DNA of 64,000 nt from Hermatobates lingyangjiaoensis (Eukaryota > Arthropoda > Insecta > Hemiptera > Hermatobatidae): contig JAPFBL010000068.1 in NCBI GenBank assembly GCA_026182355.1, positions 4,171,001 through 4,235,000 of the forward strand. The letters run 5' to 3'. Below the pieces are notes generated by a model. The model made no database searches, was not told the DNA's origin, and saw only the letters and a program-made list of their open reading frames with translations. Every line of letters starts with the position of its first letter. Within the stretch, counting starts at the first letter, position 1. A program made the translations under genes and the position numbers. Below, piece after piece: positions 61,540 through 64,000 of this stretch.

Positions 61540-61831
61540 ATGCTTATGGCGAATAAGATGTCTCTTGGGCAATTGATTTGGCATTTAACACCAGCCCACC
61601 GCAAGATTGTTCGTAAATTGGAGCAGACCAGCTTTAAAGTCGTTAATGCAGAGGCTGCTGTGTACTTTAATGAAACATATGTATATTCGTATATTTAGGA
61701 AACAGACCTTCGTTTATTCATGTCTTGTTAAATTGTATGCCTATTTTTATTTTCACAACTAATAGAGAAAGTATATTAGAGAAATTGAGAGACTCAGTAG
61801 AAAATTTGTGAAATTAAAAATAGACATATAA
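61540..61831 (+). pseudogene. Penelope-like element, N-terminal fragment
   Basis: An ATG at 61540 (in-frame Mets also at 61546 and 61558) opens MLMANKMSLGQLIWHLTPAH followed by RKIVRKLEQTSFKVVNAEA and a stop at 61696-61698. After a frameshift, 61769-61831 reads YIREIERLSRKFVKLKIDI. Short basic, helix-forming segments of the type Lys-Leu-Glu...Asn-Ala-Glu are usual at the start of PLE proteins ahead of the reverse transcriptase. The fragment ends at (TA)n 61839-61858. The PLE identity rests largely on position after the 60993-61169 C-terminus. Confidence 0.5.
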
Positions 61832-61838
61832 TTTAACG

Positions 61839-61858
61839 ATATATATATATATATATAT
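61839..61858. repeat. (TA)n microsatellite
   Basis: Short TA tract at the truncation point of the PLE N-terminal fragment and the start of the next inverted repeat. Confidence 0.9.
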
Positions 61859-62060
61859 TGTTAAAAGTAGCATCAGCTTCTGCTCTCACGATTTTTGAGC
61901 TGGTGGCCTCGATCTTGCGGGCGATTCTTCTATCTTGTGGTTGGAGCTTCCACATCTATTGTCCAAGGGACATCAATTCATTCGAGCTTTCAACCATAAT
62001 TATGTTGGTCATCGTAGGGTAAAATCGTGAGAGCAGAAGCTGCTGCTACTTTTAACAATA
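61855..62060. mobile_element. Foldback, ~40-bp arms, long apex
   Basis: Arms 61855-61895 and 62021-62060 share AGCAGAAGCTG and CTCACGATTTT in inverse orientation. The apex (125 bp) has a weak minus-strand CGATGA...ACCA/TGGT...GAAA pattern at about 61988-62017 that may be a decayed core. (TA)n lies on the left. Confidence 0.65.
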
Positions 62061-62064
62061 TTTG

Positions 62065-63070
62065 CATACAAGAAGATTTGCTGCCAATTTACACCAATAT
62101 ATATATATTCATTATATTGAAATAACGAAATATATATGAAATAATGAATTGAGTGATAGATATTATTAAAAGGTTGAGTTGTTTGGTTGGGAGTAAGTGG
62201 GTGGGTGGATGACAGACAAGAGAAGCACTGCCTAATGAGAGTGTGGCCGAAGGGTGTCGTGTGCCCCTCTCTGCTAATTACAACTTTTATAAAACACCAC
62301 CAGCCCTCACCTCCCAACTTAATCTCGCCAAATTAATGCAACCCCCGCCTCATTAATTAGCTTTATCCTAATATTAAAGAAATTTCAAATTCTTTTATCT
62401 CATAAATAATAAACGTTTTCAAGTACAGCCTACGTTGTGTATTAATTAATAACCTTTTGTTTTATAATACAATAAGCTTTGTTATGCAAATGCATGCAAT
62501 TATTTTATTTAGTATTACATTTATTATATGTGGTTTTCAGGTAGATCACCTGAAAATAAAATATTAATTCCAACAACTGTTTAATTATTTATACTACATA
62601 GTAGTTAAATTTCGATAATACTTCTACTATTTTCACTAGTACCATCAAATACCTTGAAATATTTCAAATACGTATTAGTTTTTTTTTGTTATTAAAAATT
62701 TTGTTATTTTTAAATTATTATTCCACAAATAATTTTTATTAAAAAATTTAAACAATAAAAGGAAATATCTTACATAATTTTTATTTAAAAAAATTACTTT
62801 TTAAATAAAATTTCATTTTACGAGATATTATATATACGAAATGGTATATCACATTTATGACTTTTATTTGCCTTCTCTTCTCTTTCTGATGACAGGGGAT
62901 GTCGACATTGAGCTTGCCAGAGTTTCTGGGTGTTCTTTTTCAGTTTTCAATGAATTGTTCACAGGGACCGCTTATTATATACGAGTATACAAATATTGAT
63001 AAAAGTGAATATGGACAATACAATAAGGTCCATATGAAACAATAAACTCTCATATGGACTCGGTTTTTCA
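62065..63070. other. AT-rich noncoding DNA, nothing recognised
   Basis: A minus-strand frame at 62009-62317 overlaps the foldback and has no domain. No gene is called. Confidence 0.45.
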
Positions 63071-63075
63071 AGTCC

Positions 63076-63204
63076 AAATTAAACTCTCTTTGCCAACGTT
63101 TTGGTGCTTAAGTATTTCTGTTTCAAATTTTTTTACTTCTGCCAATGAAATAGGTTTCAAATAAAAACCGAAACGTCCGCATTGAGAGTTTAATTTGGAC
63201 CTAA
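63076..63204. mobile_element. Foldback, ~35-bp arms
   Basis: AGTCCAAATTAAACTCTC (63076 on) and GAGAGTTTAATTTGGACC (to 63200) are inverse. Next to the right arm, GGTTTCAAATAAAAACC + GAAACGT looks like the second half of a hammerhead-like core with stem GGTTT/AAACC; the CTGANGA half is decayed. Confidence 0.6.
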
Positions 63205-63652
63205 AGAACTGACCGAGTACTGATAAAATTTTATTATTATATATAGTTTAAGTTGTATTCTGACATTTATGGAGAAGAAGTGAGATTTATACAATTGCTC
63301 AAGAGAACAGATTCAACCGATTAAGATAGACGTCATCAAAAGTTACATACCGAACAAGAATCCATACACAATTATTATAACATCTTCTCAGATGACTGCT
63401 TCTAACAGACTTTCAAGGTTGCAAAATGGTTTCTACAATGGTATAAGAAATATATAATTTGGGTACTAAAAATAATAGTATAGCAATGCACTTGTATGAG
63501 TGAGATGTATTTTGCACCTAATGCATTTATTTTTTAAAACCTTGTAGAAGGGTTTTGTAAAATATGAAAGTCTGTATGATCCAATCGTCAGAGCTGGTGT
63601 TTTGATGATTGTGTATGATTCATATTAGTTCTTTAATTACCTTTGTACCGGT

Positions 63653-63680
63653 CTGATGAAGCTGTACAAATATAGTGAAA
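63653..63680 (+). ncRNA. Hammerhead-like motif, unpaired copy
   Basis: CTGATGA + A + GCTGTA-CAAA-TATAGT + GAAAC. The stem pairs with G-T wobbles at two positions. No inverse arm was found nearby, so this may be a single-orientation copy. Confidence 0.35.
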
Positions 63681-63711
63681 CGATGTTGCCAAACAAATCA
63701 AACCTGTATGG

Positions 63712-64000
63712 GTCTTAGGTTAGGTTGCAGTCCCACAAGGGAACACACATGGCCGAGCATTGGCCCGTTGTGATACCACACAGTGAAGGTTGATTCTACA
63801 TTGGGAGTCCTCAATTTTGCCTAAATCAATTGTATTTAGAGTAGAGATCTTTAACAAGTACCTGATATCGCACAGGCTCGGGACCGACGGTTTAACGTCC
63901 TTCTCGGGACGACGTGCTCAGACTTATTCACTTGCCATATGAATAAATCGAGAGCCAGGTGGGGATTGAACCACGGTTCCATCAGTTCAGAGGCGACTAT
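63712..64000 (-). repeat. SINE-like dispersed repeat, copy D, cut by the window end
   Basis: On the plus strand it runs from GGTTAGGTTGCAGTCCCACA through CGGGACCGACGGTTTAACGT to GAGCCAGGTGGGGATTGAAC. Read on the minus strand, GGTTCAATCCC matches a tRNA B box, followed by the conserved body, so the element is likely a tRNA-derived SINE with its head beyond position 64000. It is the longest copy here; relatives are at 2425, 33483 and 57303. Confidence 0.55.

Overview
The window is 64 kb of very AT-rich (roughly 30% G+C by eye) intergenic or intronic DNA from an animal genome. Long reading frames are almost absent, (TA)n, (TG)n and (AAT)n microsatellites are abundant, and the recognisable coding remnants belong to eukaryotic mobile elements: Penelope-like elements (PLEs, a reverse transcriptase joined to a GIY-YIG endonuclease) and a Helitron/PIF1-type helicase. 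One good splice-bounded exon is present. The repeat mix fits an invertebrate metazoan, for example a mollusc or arthropod, but the sequence alone does not settle the taxon.

Layout. 1-2.2 kb: a 1.6-kb dispersed element that starts TCTGGAGTGG and ends in a 9-bp stem hairpin; I interpret it as a non-autonomous Helentron-like (HINE-type) element. At least five 5' ends and several 3' ends of this family lie across the window, including a second long copy with material inserted in it at 56.1-58.75 kb. 2.4 kb: a SINE-like repeat, with relatives at 33.5, 57.3 and 63.7 kb. 2.7-17.9 kb: mostly featureless AT-rich DNA. 17.9-28.3 kb: several foldback (inverted-repeat) elements set in (TA)n tracts, plus a 1.2-kb minisatellite of 37/39-bp units with higher-order structure (19.04-20.22 kb). 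34.78-34.92 kb: a protein-coding first exon with acceptor, strong start context and donor. 41.7-42.0 kb: a decayed helicase remnant. 44.9-45.5 kb: a PLE 3' end with an internal inversion, flanked on both sides by (TA)n. 47.0-47.35 kb: a nearly perfect 163-bp tandem duplication. 49.6-50.8 kb: three more inverted repeats. 58.8-63.7 kb: further foldbacks and a head-to-tail PLE junction.

The main theme is the foldback elements. Most carry, on both arms, a motif shaped like a hammerhead ribozyme core: CTGANGA, one extra nucleotide, a short stem-loop, then GAAA. The stem II sequences differ completely between families (GAC/GTC, GG/CC, GAAC/GTTC, GATGTA/TACATC, GACCG/CGGTT, GACC/GGTC) but keep base pairing. 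The same motif, degraded, lies between a PLE C-terminus and the next PLE N-terminus at 61.35 kb. I therefore infer that the foldbacks are short non-autonomous relatives of PLE terminal repeats, possibly moved by PLE machinery. The extra nucleotide and the missing cleavage-site assignment leave catalytic activity unproven.
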